Assembly (NCBI RefSeq): GCF_009741265.1
Contig: NZ_WOWL01000001.1
Span: forward strand, 3,286,001 to 3,350,000
Length of the DNA stretch: 64,000 nt
Direction of reading: 5' to 3'
Origin: Pseudarthrobacter sp. GA104
GTDB lineage: Bacteria > Actinomycetota > Actinomycetes > Actinomycetales > Micrococcaceae
The notes under the pieces are model-generated. The model did not search any database, was not told where the DNA came from, and saw nothing but the letters and a program-made list of their open reading frames with translations. Positions 15,842 to 24,009 of the stretch are shown here, one piece after another. The translations under genes were made by a program, and so were the position numbers. How positions within the stretch are numbered: the stretch's first letter is position 1; each line of letters begins with the position of its first letter.

Positions 15842-17482
15842 TTAGCCGATCAGGCCCGCGCCGAACTCCTCGTCGGCGATGAGCGGCTTGATGACCGCCT
15901 CCACCTCGCCCTGGACGAAGTTGCGGCGGATCACGTCGTTACCGAATACGTTGCCGATCGCACCCAACACCATGGCCTGGTCCAGCGAGAGGTACCGCCG
16001 GGCGATGGTTCCGGACTTCACGGCCACGGCATCGAAGAATCCGCCCTGGCCGTAGGCGCCGAGGTCGTTCTCGATCTTCACGAGGTTGTCGTATGCCTCT
16101 TGGGGCTCGTACTCCATGGCGAGGAACGCCGCGTGCGGAGTGACCACGCCGTCGCCCCAGGCCGGCGTCGGGTTGGTGGCCGGCCGGCAGCCCTCAAAGC
16201 CCACGTCAACGCTGGTGCGTTCGACGTCGGACGGGTAGCCGTCGCTGCTCATGCCCAGGATGTCCACGCCCCATTCGGAGTACCCGCCGTTGGGGTGGCT
16301 GGCCGGGGAGAAGCCCCAGTATCCGTACTGGGCCTCGTCCAAGCCGAATTCGCGCTGCGCCCGCACGGTCAGGGGGTGGTTGATGCCCCAGGCCTTCGGC
16401 GCCCAGGTGGCTTCGGGGACGAACAGGTCGGGCATCAGAGCCTCAAACATGTCGCCTCCCCAGCTCGGGACGATCCGCATTCCGCGGTACGTGTAGGCGC
16501 CTTCGAAGACGTCGATGCCCATGTAGGTCCGGTGTTCGCCGACGGGCTTCTGTTCCTGCCAGGACCAGTCGCAGGTGTCGGGGAAGACGCGCATGGTGGC
16601 GAAGTAGTGGGACGGCGGAATCTGGCCCAAGGCTATCCCGATGTACGTGGCGATGCGCGGCTCGGAGTTGGTGATGTCGTAGTGGTTCATCGTGTAGAAG
16701 ACGTCGGGGCCCTTGCCGAGGTAGTTGCCCTGGACAGTTTCCACCGTCGGTTTGACGTCGTAGAACCCGCCCCGCAGCAGGCCAGCCGCCACACCCGCCC
16801 GGGCGTCCTTGTTGTAGAAGATCCCGAAGTCCATCCTGCCAAGGATGGTGTTCGCCAAGCCGGCCACCTTCGGCTCGGCGTTGCGAACCACCATGAGGGC
16901 GGCAGCGAACCAGCCATTGTCGACGCTGGACATGAATGGCGCCACGGGGTTCCCGTTCTCCGGCCAGATGGTGATGACCTCGCCGGTGGCCTCGTCGTAC
17001 CAGTTGTAGAGCATGCCGCTGGGCTCATGGTGCTTGAGCCCGGCCAGCGTGGTGAGGGTGCGCGTCAGCCGTTCCCGGCACTCGCTCGCGCTGATGATGT
17101 TCAGCTCGCGGGCCACCACGGTGCTCCACATGTAGCCGCCGATATTGGTGGGCGACGTGAAGCGGCTGCGCTTCGGAGCGGTCGTGGACTCGCCAATGTA
17201 GTCTGCCGGCAGGCCTGTTTCGGGATCCGTCATGGCAACCAGGGACTGCCACGTGTCGTGCGCCCAGCGGTTGATGGTTTTCCGGTCGATGCCCTCTTTG
17301 TTCCGCGCCCGGGACAGCGGCGCTCCCAGCCCGGATGCAGCGGGTGAGGCGGACCGGGCGGCATGGCCCGGAGTCGCGGATGCCGCAGCGAGGCCCGTCA
17401 CAGCGAACGCGGCCGCTCCCGCAAGAAGCTGGCGACGCGTGGCGGTGGAGATGCTTGGGTTTGGTCCAAGGTTGCGGCTCAT
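15842..17482 (-). CDS. Tat-exported glycoamylase-like / GH144-type glucanase
   Basis: A 546-residue protein. The N terminus is a Tat signal (TRRQLLAGAAAFAVTGLAAA, then PGHAA). The mature part is an (alpha/alpha)6-type domain of the Glycoamylase-like family: TNIGGYMWSTVVARELNIIS, MLYNWYDEATGEV, FMSSVDNGWFAAALMVV, VPSWGGDMFEALMPDLFVPE and GFSPASHPNGGYSEWGVD. Members with known activity include GH144 endo-beta-1,2-glucanases. Its ATG overlaps the GH3 stop (ATGA), making it the last gene of the sugar operon. Likely role: cut an extracellular beta-glucan into oligosaccharides for the ABC importer. Family is clear; substrate is inferred. Confidence 0.8.
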   Translation of the reverse strand: MSRNLGPNPSISTATRRQLLAGAAAFAVTGLAAASATPGHAARSASPAASGLGAPLSRARNKEGIDRKTINRWAHDTWQSLVAMTDPETGLPADYIGESTTAPKRSRFTSPTNIGGYMWSTVVARELNIISASECRERLTRTLTTLAGLKHHEPSGMLYNWYDEATGEVITIWPENGNPVAPFMSSVDNGWFAAALMVVRNAEPKVAGLANTILGRMDFGIFYNKDARAGVAAGLLRGGFYDVKPTVETVQGNYLGKGPDVFYTMNHYDITNSEPRIATYIGIALGQIPPSHYFATMRVFPDTCDWSWQEQKPVGEHRTYMGIDVFEGAYTYRGMRIVPSWGGDMFEALMPDLFVPEATWAPKAWGINHPLTVRAQREFGLDEAQYGYWGFSPASHPNGGYSEWGVDILGMSSDGYPSDVERTSVDVGFEGCRPATNPTPAWGDGVVTPHAAFLAMEYEPQEAYDNLVKIENDLGAYGQGGFFDAVAVKSGTIARRYLSLDQAMVLGAIGNVFGNDVIRRNFVQGEVEAVIKPLIADEEFGAGLIG

Positions 17483-19386
17483 AGTGTGTCTCCTGGCGTT
17501 TCCATGGTTGTTGCGGCGGCCGGTTCGGGCAGGGCCAGGCCATGCCCGAACGGGAAGAGTGGATCTGGGGTGTCGCCCGGTACGTCCGGACGGGAAGCAC
17601 GCACGGCGTCCATGGACCGGGGGATTTCGAACGGCAGGCGGCCCCTGGGCCCGATGCGTCCGAACAGGGCGTCCAGGAGAGCCCCGTCCGAGACCCCGAA
17701 GGTGCCCACCAATGCTGTGGCGAAGCCGGCCAGGGGCGTGAGGATGGCAGGCCGGTCCAGCCGCACGTCGATGACCAGCGGAACCTTTTCGGCCAGGGTG
17801 CGGAGCCGGGAGATGAGGCCCGGCGGGAAATCCAGGCTTCCGGCGTGGAAATGCTGCTCCAGGAACAGGTCGTCGCGGTGGTCCCAGGGCGAGTGCAGCC
17901 GGATCAGGGCAACGTCCGCCTCGGCGGGATCCTGCACCGCGGTCCCGAAGCCGTCGAGGCTTGCGGGATCCATTCCTTCCACGTACACCGCCGGTGAGCC
18001 GGACAGCGGCAGGACCGGCCCGGCGTCGGACGTCCCGTTGGTCAGCACGGTGACGGACCGGGACTGCGCCCGGTGGCCCTCACGCCGGAACTCGGCGTTC
18101 CCCACAATGGCGTCTGCTGCGTCCTCATCCACGAACGGGTTGTCGAACAGGCCCAGCTGGAACTTGACCAGCAGCAGCCGGCGCGCGGACTCGTCGAGGC
18201 GCTCCTCGCTGACCAGGCCGTCGCGGACCAGCCCGATCAGCAGGTCGGTGCACTCCTCGCCGCCGAACTGGTCCACGCCGGCGTTGAGGATCTTCAGCAT
18301 GCGTTCGGGCGCGGTGAGCTCCTCAACGCCCCAGGCCCGCGCCGGGAGCACCTGGTCGCCCACGATGTTGTCATTGACCAGTTCCCAGTCGCTGAGGACC
18401 ACGCCGTCATAGCCGAGTTTTTCCCGCAGGAGGTTGGTGATGATCTGCTTGTTGTAACCGAAACCGACTTCCTCAACCGGCTCGCCGTCGAGTTCAACCC
18501 CGACCGGCATTCCGTAGTAGGGCATGATGGCGCTGGTCTTTTCGGCAATTGCCGCCCGGAACGGAGCCAGGTGCTCGTCGAAGCGGCCGCCGGGGTAGAC
18601 CTGCTCGCGGCCGTAGGGGAAGTGCGCGTCCTCGCCGTCGGCCTGTGGACCGCCGCCGGGGAAGTGCTTGGTGGTGCACGCGACGCTGTCCGGTCCCAGC
18701 TCCTCGCCCTGGAACCCCTGGAGGTACTCCACCACGTAGGCTGCGCTGATCGCGGAGTCCTGGCCGAACGTCCCGGCCTGCCGGCACCATCGGGGTTCGG
18801 TGGCAAGGTCAACGGTTGGGTGCAGCGCCGCGCGGATCCCGACGGCGGTGTATTCCTTGCGCGCGATCTCGGCGAAGCGGCGGATGAGGTCTGTGCTGCC
18901 CACGGCCGCGAGGCCGATCGGCTCGGGCCACTGCGAGAAATGGGCGGCCGTGAACGAAACGCCGGAGTTTTCGATGAACGCGTGGCGCGGGTCTGTGGAG
19001 ATCGTCACGGGAATTCCGTGCGGGGTTTGCGCGGCCAGCTCCTGCAGGGCGTTGCTCCAGCGGGCGGCCTCGCGGGCGCTGCCGAGCGCATGGACATTGA
19101 AGTGGTTCATGAACTTGCCCAGGATCACCGTGCTGGTGGGCGATTTGCTGATATTGCCCGGGGTCTCGAGCAGGGTGCCTTGCGGACCGGTCTCGATGAC
19201 GGTGTGGAACATCAGCCCGGCCTTTTCCTCGAGGCTGAGGCGGCCTACCAGGTCTGCGGCGCGCTCCTGCGGGCTGAGGTCCGGATTTTCGAAGGGATCC
19301 ATGATCCCGTTGCCGTTGAGGTCCCGGAACGTTTTTCCGTCGGCGACGGGCGTCCCGGGGCGCGGGTGATTCTGGGTTTCAGTCAT
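17479..19386 (-). CDS. glycoside hydrolase family 3 beta-glucosidase
   Basis: A 635-residue GH3 enzyme with no signal peptide, so cytoplasmic. The barrel domain runs from FRDLNGNGIMDPFENP through ACTTKHFPGGGP to the nucleophile Asp in GVVLSDWELVND. The second alpha/beta domain follows (SVTVLTNG to LFPFGHGLAL). The fibronectin III domain of longer GH3 enzymes is missing. It would release glucose from imported oligosaccharides. It is between the permease genes and the exported glucanase gene in one operon. GH3 enzymes active on sophorose are known next to solute-binding proteins in other bacteria, which supports but does not prove a beta-1,2-glucan substrate. Confidence 0.88.
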   Translation of the reverse strand: MTETQNHPRPGTPVADGKTFRDLNGNGIMDPFENPDLSPQERAADLVGRLSLEEKAGLMFHTVIETGPQGTLLETPGNISKSPTSTVILGKFMNHFNVHALGSAREAARWSNALQELAAQTPHGIPVTISTDPRHAFIENSGVSFTAAHFSQWPEPIGLAAVGSTDLIRRFAEIARKEYTAVGIRAALHPTVDLATEPRWCRQAGTFGQDSAISAAYVVEYLQGFQGEELGPDSVACTTKHFPGGGPQADGEDAHFPYGREQVYPGGRFDEHLAPFRAAIAEKTSAIMPYYGMPVGVELDGEPVEEVGFGYNKQIITNLLREKLGYDGVVLSDWELVNDNIVGDQVLPARAWGVEELTAPERMLKILNAGVDQFGGEECTDLLIGLVRDGLVSEERLDESARRLLLVKFQLGLFDNPFVDEDAADAIVGNAEFRREGHRAQSRSVTVLTNGTSDAGPVLPLSGSPAVYVEGMDPASLDGFGTAVQDPAEADVALIRLHSPWDHRDDLFLEQHFHAGSLDFPPGLISRLRTLAEKVPLVIDVRLDRPAILTPLAGFATALVGTFGVSDGALLDALFGRIGPRGRLPFEIPRSMDAVRASRPDVPGDTPDPLFPFGHGLALPEPAAATTMETPGDTL

Positions 19387-19422
19387 GGGGACTTTCTGGG
19401 GAGGTGGGGGGGGCAGGGGCGG

Positions 19423-20376
19423 CTATTTGATGCCGGTGGCCGCAACGCCCTGGATGAAGTACCGCTGGAGGGCGACGAAAAGCAGGATGATGGGCGTGAT
19501 CACCAGCACCGAGCCGGCGAGGAGCAGCCCGTAGTCGGTGGCGTTCTGGCCCGTGGAGTAGAGGGAAAGTGCCACCGGCAGGGTGTACATTTCCTCGCTC
19601 TGCGCCACCACCAGCGGCCAAAGGAAGTTGTTCCACGAACCGAGGAAGGTCAGGATGCCGAGCGTGGCCAGCGGCGGCCCGCACAGCGGCATCACGATCC
19701 GCAGGAAGGTGCGCAGTTCGCCGGCGCCGTCGATCCGTGCGGCCTCGATAAGGGAATCCGGGATCCCGGCGATGAACTGCCGCATCAGGAACACACCCAT
19801 CGGTGCCGCGAGGAACGGCAGGATCAGGGCCGGATAGGTGCTGACCATCCCCAGTTTGCTGATCAGGACGAACAGCGGGACGAACGTCACCACGCCCGGG
19901 ACCATCAGCATGACCATTACCAGCAGGAACAGGAAGCGCTTGCCCGGGAAGTCCATCTTGGCCAAGGCGTAGCCAACCATGGAGCAAAACAGCAAGTTGC
20001 CGAGCACGGTGAACACGGCCACCACAACGCTGTTCAGGAAGAAAGTGCCGATCTGCAGCTCGGTGAACCAGACCACGAAGTTCTCCAGCGTGGGCTGTTC
20101 CGGCCACCAGGTGATGGGACGGCGGAGCAGCTCTCCCTGGGTCTTGAAGGCGCCAAGGAACATCCACGCGAAGGGCAGCAGTGTGGCAGTGACGGCGACC
20201 AGGAGGACTGCGTACGTCAGTGCCCGGTGTGCGGGCGGCCGGCCGGTACGACGGCGGCGGGCCGGGCCGGGCGGGGCGGCCGGCACCCGGGGGCCTCCCG
20301 CCGTCGTCCGTTCGGCTTTTTTGCGTTCTGTCAGCATTTTTTCCGTGGGGGTGGGTGCGGTTTCCGGGATTGTCAT
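19423..20376 (-). CDS. carbohydrate ABC permease, MalG type
   Basis: A 317-residue inner-membrane subunit with six spans after a long basic, Pro-rich cytoplasmic tail (residues 1-50). The EAA coupling loop reads EAARIDGAGELRTFLRIVMP, and the end FIQGVAATGIK is typical of MalG/LacG permeases. Starts 5 nt after the first permease gene. No ATPase is encoded here; such importers usually borrow a shared MsiK-type ATPase elsewhere. Confidence 0.9.
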   Translation of the reverse strand: MTIPETAPTPTEKMLTERKKAERTTAGGPRVPAAPPGPARRRRTGRPPAHRALTYAVLLVAVTATLLPFAWMFLGAFKTQGELLRRPITWWPEQPTLENFVVWFTELQIGTFFLNSVVVAVFTVLGNLLFCSMVGYALAKMDFPGKRFLFLLVMVMLMVPGVVTFVPLFVLISKLGMVSTYPALILPFLAAPMGVFLMRQFIAGIPDSLIEAARIDGAGELRTFLRIVMPLCGPPLATLGILTFLGSWNNFLWPLVVAQSEEMYTLPVALSLYSTGQNATDYGLLLAGSVLVITPIILLFVALQRYFIQGVAATGIK

Positions 20377-20381
20377 GGAGC

Positions 20382-21332
20382 TCAGTCCTTGGATCGCAGG
20401 GCTCGGAATTGGATGAGGCTCAACAGGGCAATGGCTATAAAGAGCACATAGCTCGCGGCCGAGGCGAGCCCGTACTTACCGAACCCGAACTGGTTGAAGG
20501 TGAAGTAGCTGACCGAGAGGGTGGAGTCCAGGGGCCCGCCCTTGGTCATCACGAACGGCTCCTCGAAAAACTGCAGGAATCCGACCGAGAGAAGGACTGT
20601 GCCCAGGAGGAGGGTGGGGCGCAGCATGGGCAGCGTGATCTTCATGAACCGCTGCCAGGCGTTGGCTCCGTCAACCTGGGCCGCCTCGAGGATGTCGCCC
20701 GGAACGGCCTGGAGCCCGGCCAGGAAAATGATCATCAGCGTGCCCAGGTTGCGCCAGACAGCAAGCATGATCAGGGCGGGCATGGACCAGGTGGTGCTGT
20801 TGAGCCAGTCCGGACCGGCGATGCCCACCCATCCGAGGATCACGTTCAGCAGGCCGTCAGGCTGGAGGATGAACCGCCACACCACGGCCACGGCCACGAT
20901 GCTGGTGACCACCGGGGTGTAGAAGCCCACGCGGAAGGCGGTGCGGAAGCGCGTGATGCCGCTGTTCAGGGCAACTGCGAGGGCGAGGGCCAGGACGGTG
21001 GTGAGGGGAATGCCGGCCAGCACGAAGTAAGCCGTGTTCAGGACCGAGTGCAGGAACTGGGGGTTCCGGAACAGTGCGGCGTACTGGTCAAGCCCCACGA
21101 ATCCCACGGACAGCGGGTTTTCGATGTCGCGGCTGGTGAAATCCGTGAAGGACATCACGAACGATGACACCAGCGGACCCAGCATGAACACGCCGAAAAT
21201 GAGGACGAAAGGCAAAGCGAACAGCCATGCCGTCACGGCGTTGCGACGCCGGCGCGAACCGCCAGGCCTGGCCGGACCCCTGCCGGCACCCCGTGAGGTG
21301 CCGGCAGACGTCGTGGTGGTGGTTGCAGCCAC
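20382..21332 (-). CDS. carbohydrate ABC permease, MalF/UgpA type
   Basis: A 316-residue six-span permease with GTG start, 2 nt after the binding-protein stop. The basic N terminus (RRRRNAVTAWLFALPFVLIFGVFMLGPL) leads into the first span. The coupling loop is EAAQVDGANAWQRFMKITLPMLRP. Pairs with 19423-20376 to form the channel. Confidence 0.9.
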   Translation of the reverse strand: MAATTTTTSAGTSRGAGRGPARPGGSRRRRNAVTAWLFALPFVLIFGVFMLGPLVSSFVMSFTDFTSRDIENPLSVGFVGLDQYAALFRNPQFLHSVLNTAYFVLAGIPLTTVLALALAVALNSGITRFRTAFRVGFYTPVVTSIVAVAVVWRFILQPDGLLNVILGWVGIAGPDWLNSTTWSMPALIMLAVWRNLGTLMIIFLAGLQAVPGDILEAAQVDGANAWQRFMKITLPMLRPTLLLGTVLLSVGFLQFFEEPFVMTKGGPLDSTLSVSYFTFNQFGFGKYGLASAASYVLFIAIALLSLIQFRALRSKD

Positions 21333-21334
21333 TG

Positions 21335-22612
21335 TTACTTCCCGGTGCCGATCGAGTCTGCGGTCTGCTGCAGGGATTTCAGGGCGTCGGCGGGGTCTTT
21401 TCCTGCCTTGACGATCTGTTCAATCTCGGAGTCTGCGGCTGCCGAAACCTGGGTCCAGGTCTGGACGGCGGGCGGGTTGTCGGTGGTCTTCAGCTGCTCA
21501 CCGAAAACGGAGAGCTTGCTGTCGTCGGCCAGGGTCGGGTCTTTCCAGGCAGTCTGCTGGGACGGCAGGTCACCGGTTGCCTTGTACCACTTGAGCTGCA
21601 CCTCCGGCTTGGACAGCCACTGGAGGAGCTTCCAGGCCGAATCGCGGTTTTCGGACTTCTTGAAGACCACCATGTTGGAGCCGCCCACGAAGGATGTGGC
21701 GGTCTTTGCCTTCGGCATCGGAGCCACCTTGTACTTGTCGGCGAATCCCTCGCCGCCGGTCTTGTTCAGCAGACCGACGTGCCACGGGCCGCTGATCATC
21801 ATCGGCGCGGAACCGTCCACGAACGAGGCCTCGGCCGTGGTCCCGGTGGAGACGGCCTTGGAGGCGATGCCGTCCTTGAAGAACCCCGCGTAGTACTTGA
21901 GGGCCTCGGCTGACTCCGGGGTGTCGAGCGTCCATTTGGTGCCGTCGTCGTTCATAAGCTTGGCGCCGTTGGACCACTGGAACGGCAGGGTGGCCTGGTA
22001 CGAGTCGGCGCCGCCGGTAGGCAGCTGGACGCCGAATTTGGCGCCGGCCTTGGTCTGGAGCGCCTCAGCCAGGGCCCTGAAGTCCTCCCAGGTCGCGGGT
22101 GCCTTGGTGATGCCGGCCTTTTCCGCCAGGTCGCTCCGGTAGTAGACCACGCGGGTGTCCACATACCAGGGCACGCCGTACTTGGTTCCTTCGACCTCGG
22201 TGGACTTCAAGGAGCCCGGGAAGAAGGAGCTGGTGTCGATTTCGGCCGGGGTCGGGTCGAAGGCGGTGCTGAAGTCACCCATCCAGGTGGTTCCCATCTG
22301 GGCCACGTCAGGTGTGGTGCCGCCGGCGATGGCGGTCTGGTACTTGCTCAGCGCGGCATCCCAGGGGATGGCCGTGACATTGACTTTGACGTCGGGGTTC
22401 TCGGATTCGAAGTCCTTCAGCAGCGCCGGCAGGGCCTCGCCTTCAGCGCCCTGTGCCCACACTGTGAGGGTGCCGGTCGCTGGACCAGATGCGACGGCTT
22501 TGGCCGGAGAGGTTGCTGCCGGACCGGCGGAGTCCCGTCCGCAAGCAGTCAGAAGCAACGCTGCGGCGATGCCGACGGCTGCCGCCTTCTTGGCATTGGC
22601 ATGGATCATCAT
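21335..22612 (-). CDS. sugar-binding lipoprotein of ABC importer
   Basis: A 425-residue type 1 extracellular solute-binding protein. Start at ATG 22612, after AAAGGA; a longer frame to 22681 lacks such a site. The lipoprotein signal ends LLLTACGRDS, with Cys at the cleavage point. The mature protein has the MalE/UgpB fold (GTLTVWAQGAEGEALPALLKDFESENPDVKV; GTTPDVAQMGTTWMGDF; PMMISGPWHVGLL). First gene of the five-gene sugar operon; its promoter carries LacI boxes. Confidence 0.92.
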   Translation of the reverse strand: MMIHANAKKAAAVGIAAALLLTACGRDSAGPAATSPAKAVASGPATGTLTVWAQGAEGEALPALLKDFESENPDVKVNVTAIPWDAALSKYQTAIAGGTTPDVAQMGTTWMGDFSTAFDPTPAEIDTSSFFPGSLKSTEVEGTKYGVPWYVDTRVVYYRSDLAEKAGITKAPATWEDFRALAEALQTKAGAKFGVQLPTGGADSYQATLPFQWSNGAKLMNDDGTKWTLDTPESAEALKYYAGFFKDGIASKAVSTGTTAEASFVDGSAPMMISGPWHVGLLNKTGGEGFADKYKVAPMPKAKTATSFVGGSNMVVFKKSENRDSAWKLLQWLSKPEVQLKWYKATGDLPSQQTAWKDPTLADDSKLSVFGEQLKTTDNPPAVQTWTQVSAAADSEIEQIVKAGKDPADALKSLQQTADSIGTGK

Positions 22613-22693
22613 TGTTCCTTTCGGGGGTTCCGCGAGCCGGCAGGCCGAACTGAGCGGAGGAGGCAGGAGCAGGGGAGTCATCCCGCCGAAAAT

Positions 22694-22737
22694 TATCTAA
22701 GCGCTTTGATTTACGGTGTAAACCAATCTAAGCGCAT
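22694..22737 (-). promoter_or_regulatory. sugar operon promoter with two LacI boxes
   Basis: On the minus strand TTTACA (22717-22722) lies 17 bp from TAGATA (22694-22699). Box 1, CTAAGCGCTT, at 22697-22706 covers the -10 edge and spacer. Box 2, CTAAGCGCAT, at 22728-22737 lies just upstream of the -35, 31 bp from box 1 (three helical turns). A third copy lies before the lacI gene. The AAGCGC core suits a LacI-family repressor; spacing allows looping or cooperative binding. Confidence 0.7.
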
Positions 22738-22824
22738 TGAATGTGAGTTTGGCAACAGCTGCCGCCAACTTTCTCAAAATGGCCGGGCTCCCACGAAGTT
22801 GCGCCCCGGCGCGGGCAGGCGTGC

Positions 22825-23916
22825 TCAGCCCGGGCGGCAGCCGCAGCTTTCGCGAAGGACCATGCGGACCGGCAGGCGAAGCTCCACCGGGGGCTTTTCG
22901 GGGTGGTCAAGCCTGTCCAGCAGCAGCTCCACCATGGTCCGCCCCATCCGCTCCATGGGCTGGCGCACTGTGGTCAGCGGCGGCCGGATGACGCGCCCGG
23001 CGGCGATGCCGTCGAAGCCAGTGACGGCCACGTGCCGGGGCACGTCAACTCCGGCCTCCGCCAGCATGTCCATTACCACCAGCGCATCCTGGTCGGTGGC
23101 GCACACGAAGGCCTGCGGCAGGGTACCGAGCCTGCAGAGGGTCCGGACGGTTTCCGCGACGGCGGTTTCGCTGCCGGCCGGGTAGCAGGGATCGTGGCGC
23201 ATCCCCACGCCGGCCTCTGCCAGTGCCGCTTGGAAGGCTTCGAGCCGTTCGTCGTTGTCGGAGGACGGCATGGCGCCAATGAACATCAGTTCGGTCAGCC
23301 CGTGCACGTCGACCAGGTGCTCCGTCATGGCCCGCATGCCGGCGGCGTTGTCAACGGTCACATGGTCCACGCCGCGGTTGCGCAGGCTCTCCGAAACCTC
23401 CACCACGGGAATGCGGCGGGCTATCCGGGTCAGTGCATCGACGGGTACCGACCGCGGAAAGACAGCAAGTCCGTCAACCCGGCCCGCAATGTCGGAGAGC
23501 ACGGCCTCGTTGTTGGCCGGATTGCCGCCGCCCACCAGCAGCGCCTGCCCCCGGCGCCAGCACTCCAGTTCAACACCGCGCTGGACCTCATCCACATACA
23601 AGGGGAACAGGCGGAGGTCCCCGTCCTCGCGGTCGCCCTCCGACGCCGGATCCTGCGGGAGTTCGCCCTGCCCACCGGGACGTGCTGAAGGGTCCAGCAG
23701 GTAATCGTAGGCGAACAGGCCCAGGGCGCCGGTCCTGCCGCGCGCCAGGCCGCGGGCGCTCGCGCTGGGGACATAGCCCAGTTCCTGCGCCGCCGCCAGC
23801 ACCAGTTCGCGGGTCGAGGCCTTGACCTTTTCCGGCTGCCTAAAGGTGAACGAGACGGTGGCTATCGAGACGCCTGCCCGCTCCGCGACGTCGTAAACAG
23901 TGGGGCGCTTTGCCAT
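22825..23916 (-). CDS. LacI-family transcriptional repressor
   Basis: A 363-residue regulator. Start at ATG 23916 after AAGGAG; the frame extends further upstream without support. The LacI helix-turn-helix is TVYDVAERAGVSIATVSFTF, the hinge follows, and the periplasmic-binding-like core has GALGLFAYDY, VDGLAVFP, CATDQDALVVMDMLAEAGVDVPRHVAVTGFDG. A run of acidic residues (PASEGDREDGDLR) after residue 75 is longer than usual. It lies directly upstream of the sugar operon in the same direction, and one of three shared boxes lies before it, so it should repress both itself and the operon until an oligosaccharide binds. Confidence 0.92.
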   Translation of the reverse strand: MAKRPTVYDVAERAGVSIATVSFTFRQPEKVKASTRELVLAAAQELGYVPSASARGLARGRTGALGLFAYDYLLDPSARPGGQGELPQDPASEGDREDGDLRLFPLYVDEVQRGVELECWRRGQALLVGGGNPANNEAVLSDIAGRVDGLAVFPRSVPVDALTRIARRIPVVEVSESLRNRGVDHVTVDNAAGMRAMTEHLVDVHGLTELMFIGAMPSSDNDERLEAFQAALAEAGVGMRHDPCYPAGSETAVAETVRTLCRLGTLPQAFVCATDQDALVVMDMLAEAGVDVPRHVAVTGFDGIAAGRVIRPPLTTVRQPMERMGRTMVELLLDRLDHPEKPPVELRLPVRMVLRESCGCRPG

Positions 23917-23941
23917 GTGATTCTCCTTCTGGTCAGAGTCT

Positions 23942-23951
23942 ATGCGCTTAG
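23942..23951 (-). promoter_or_regulatory. LacI box upstream of its own gene
   Basis: ATGCGCTTAG is the complement of CTAAGCGCAT, identical to box 2 of the sugar operon. It lies 26 bp before the lacI start codon, which implies autoregulation. Confidence 0.65.
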
Positions 23952-24009
23952 TACAGAACCGGGGGAGCGCCGGACCCGGAACGCACCGGCCGGGTGGCAG
24001 ACTGGTTTG

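Noticed and set aside
15842..17482. Calling the exported enzyme a proven endo-beta-1,2-glucanase
   Set aside because: The Glycoamylase-like fold is clear, but I cannot verify GH144-specific catalytic residues without an alignment.
18073..20451. 792-codon open frame on the plus strand
   Set aside because: Antisense to the GH3 and permease genes; no family features, His/Gln/Asp-rich shadow text.
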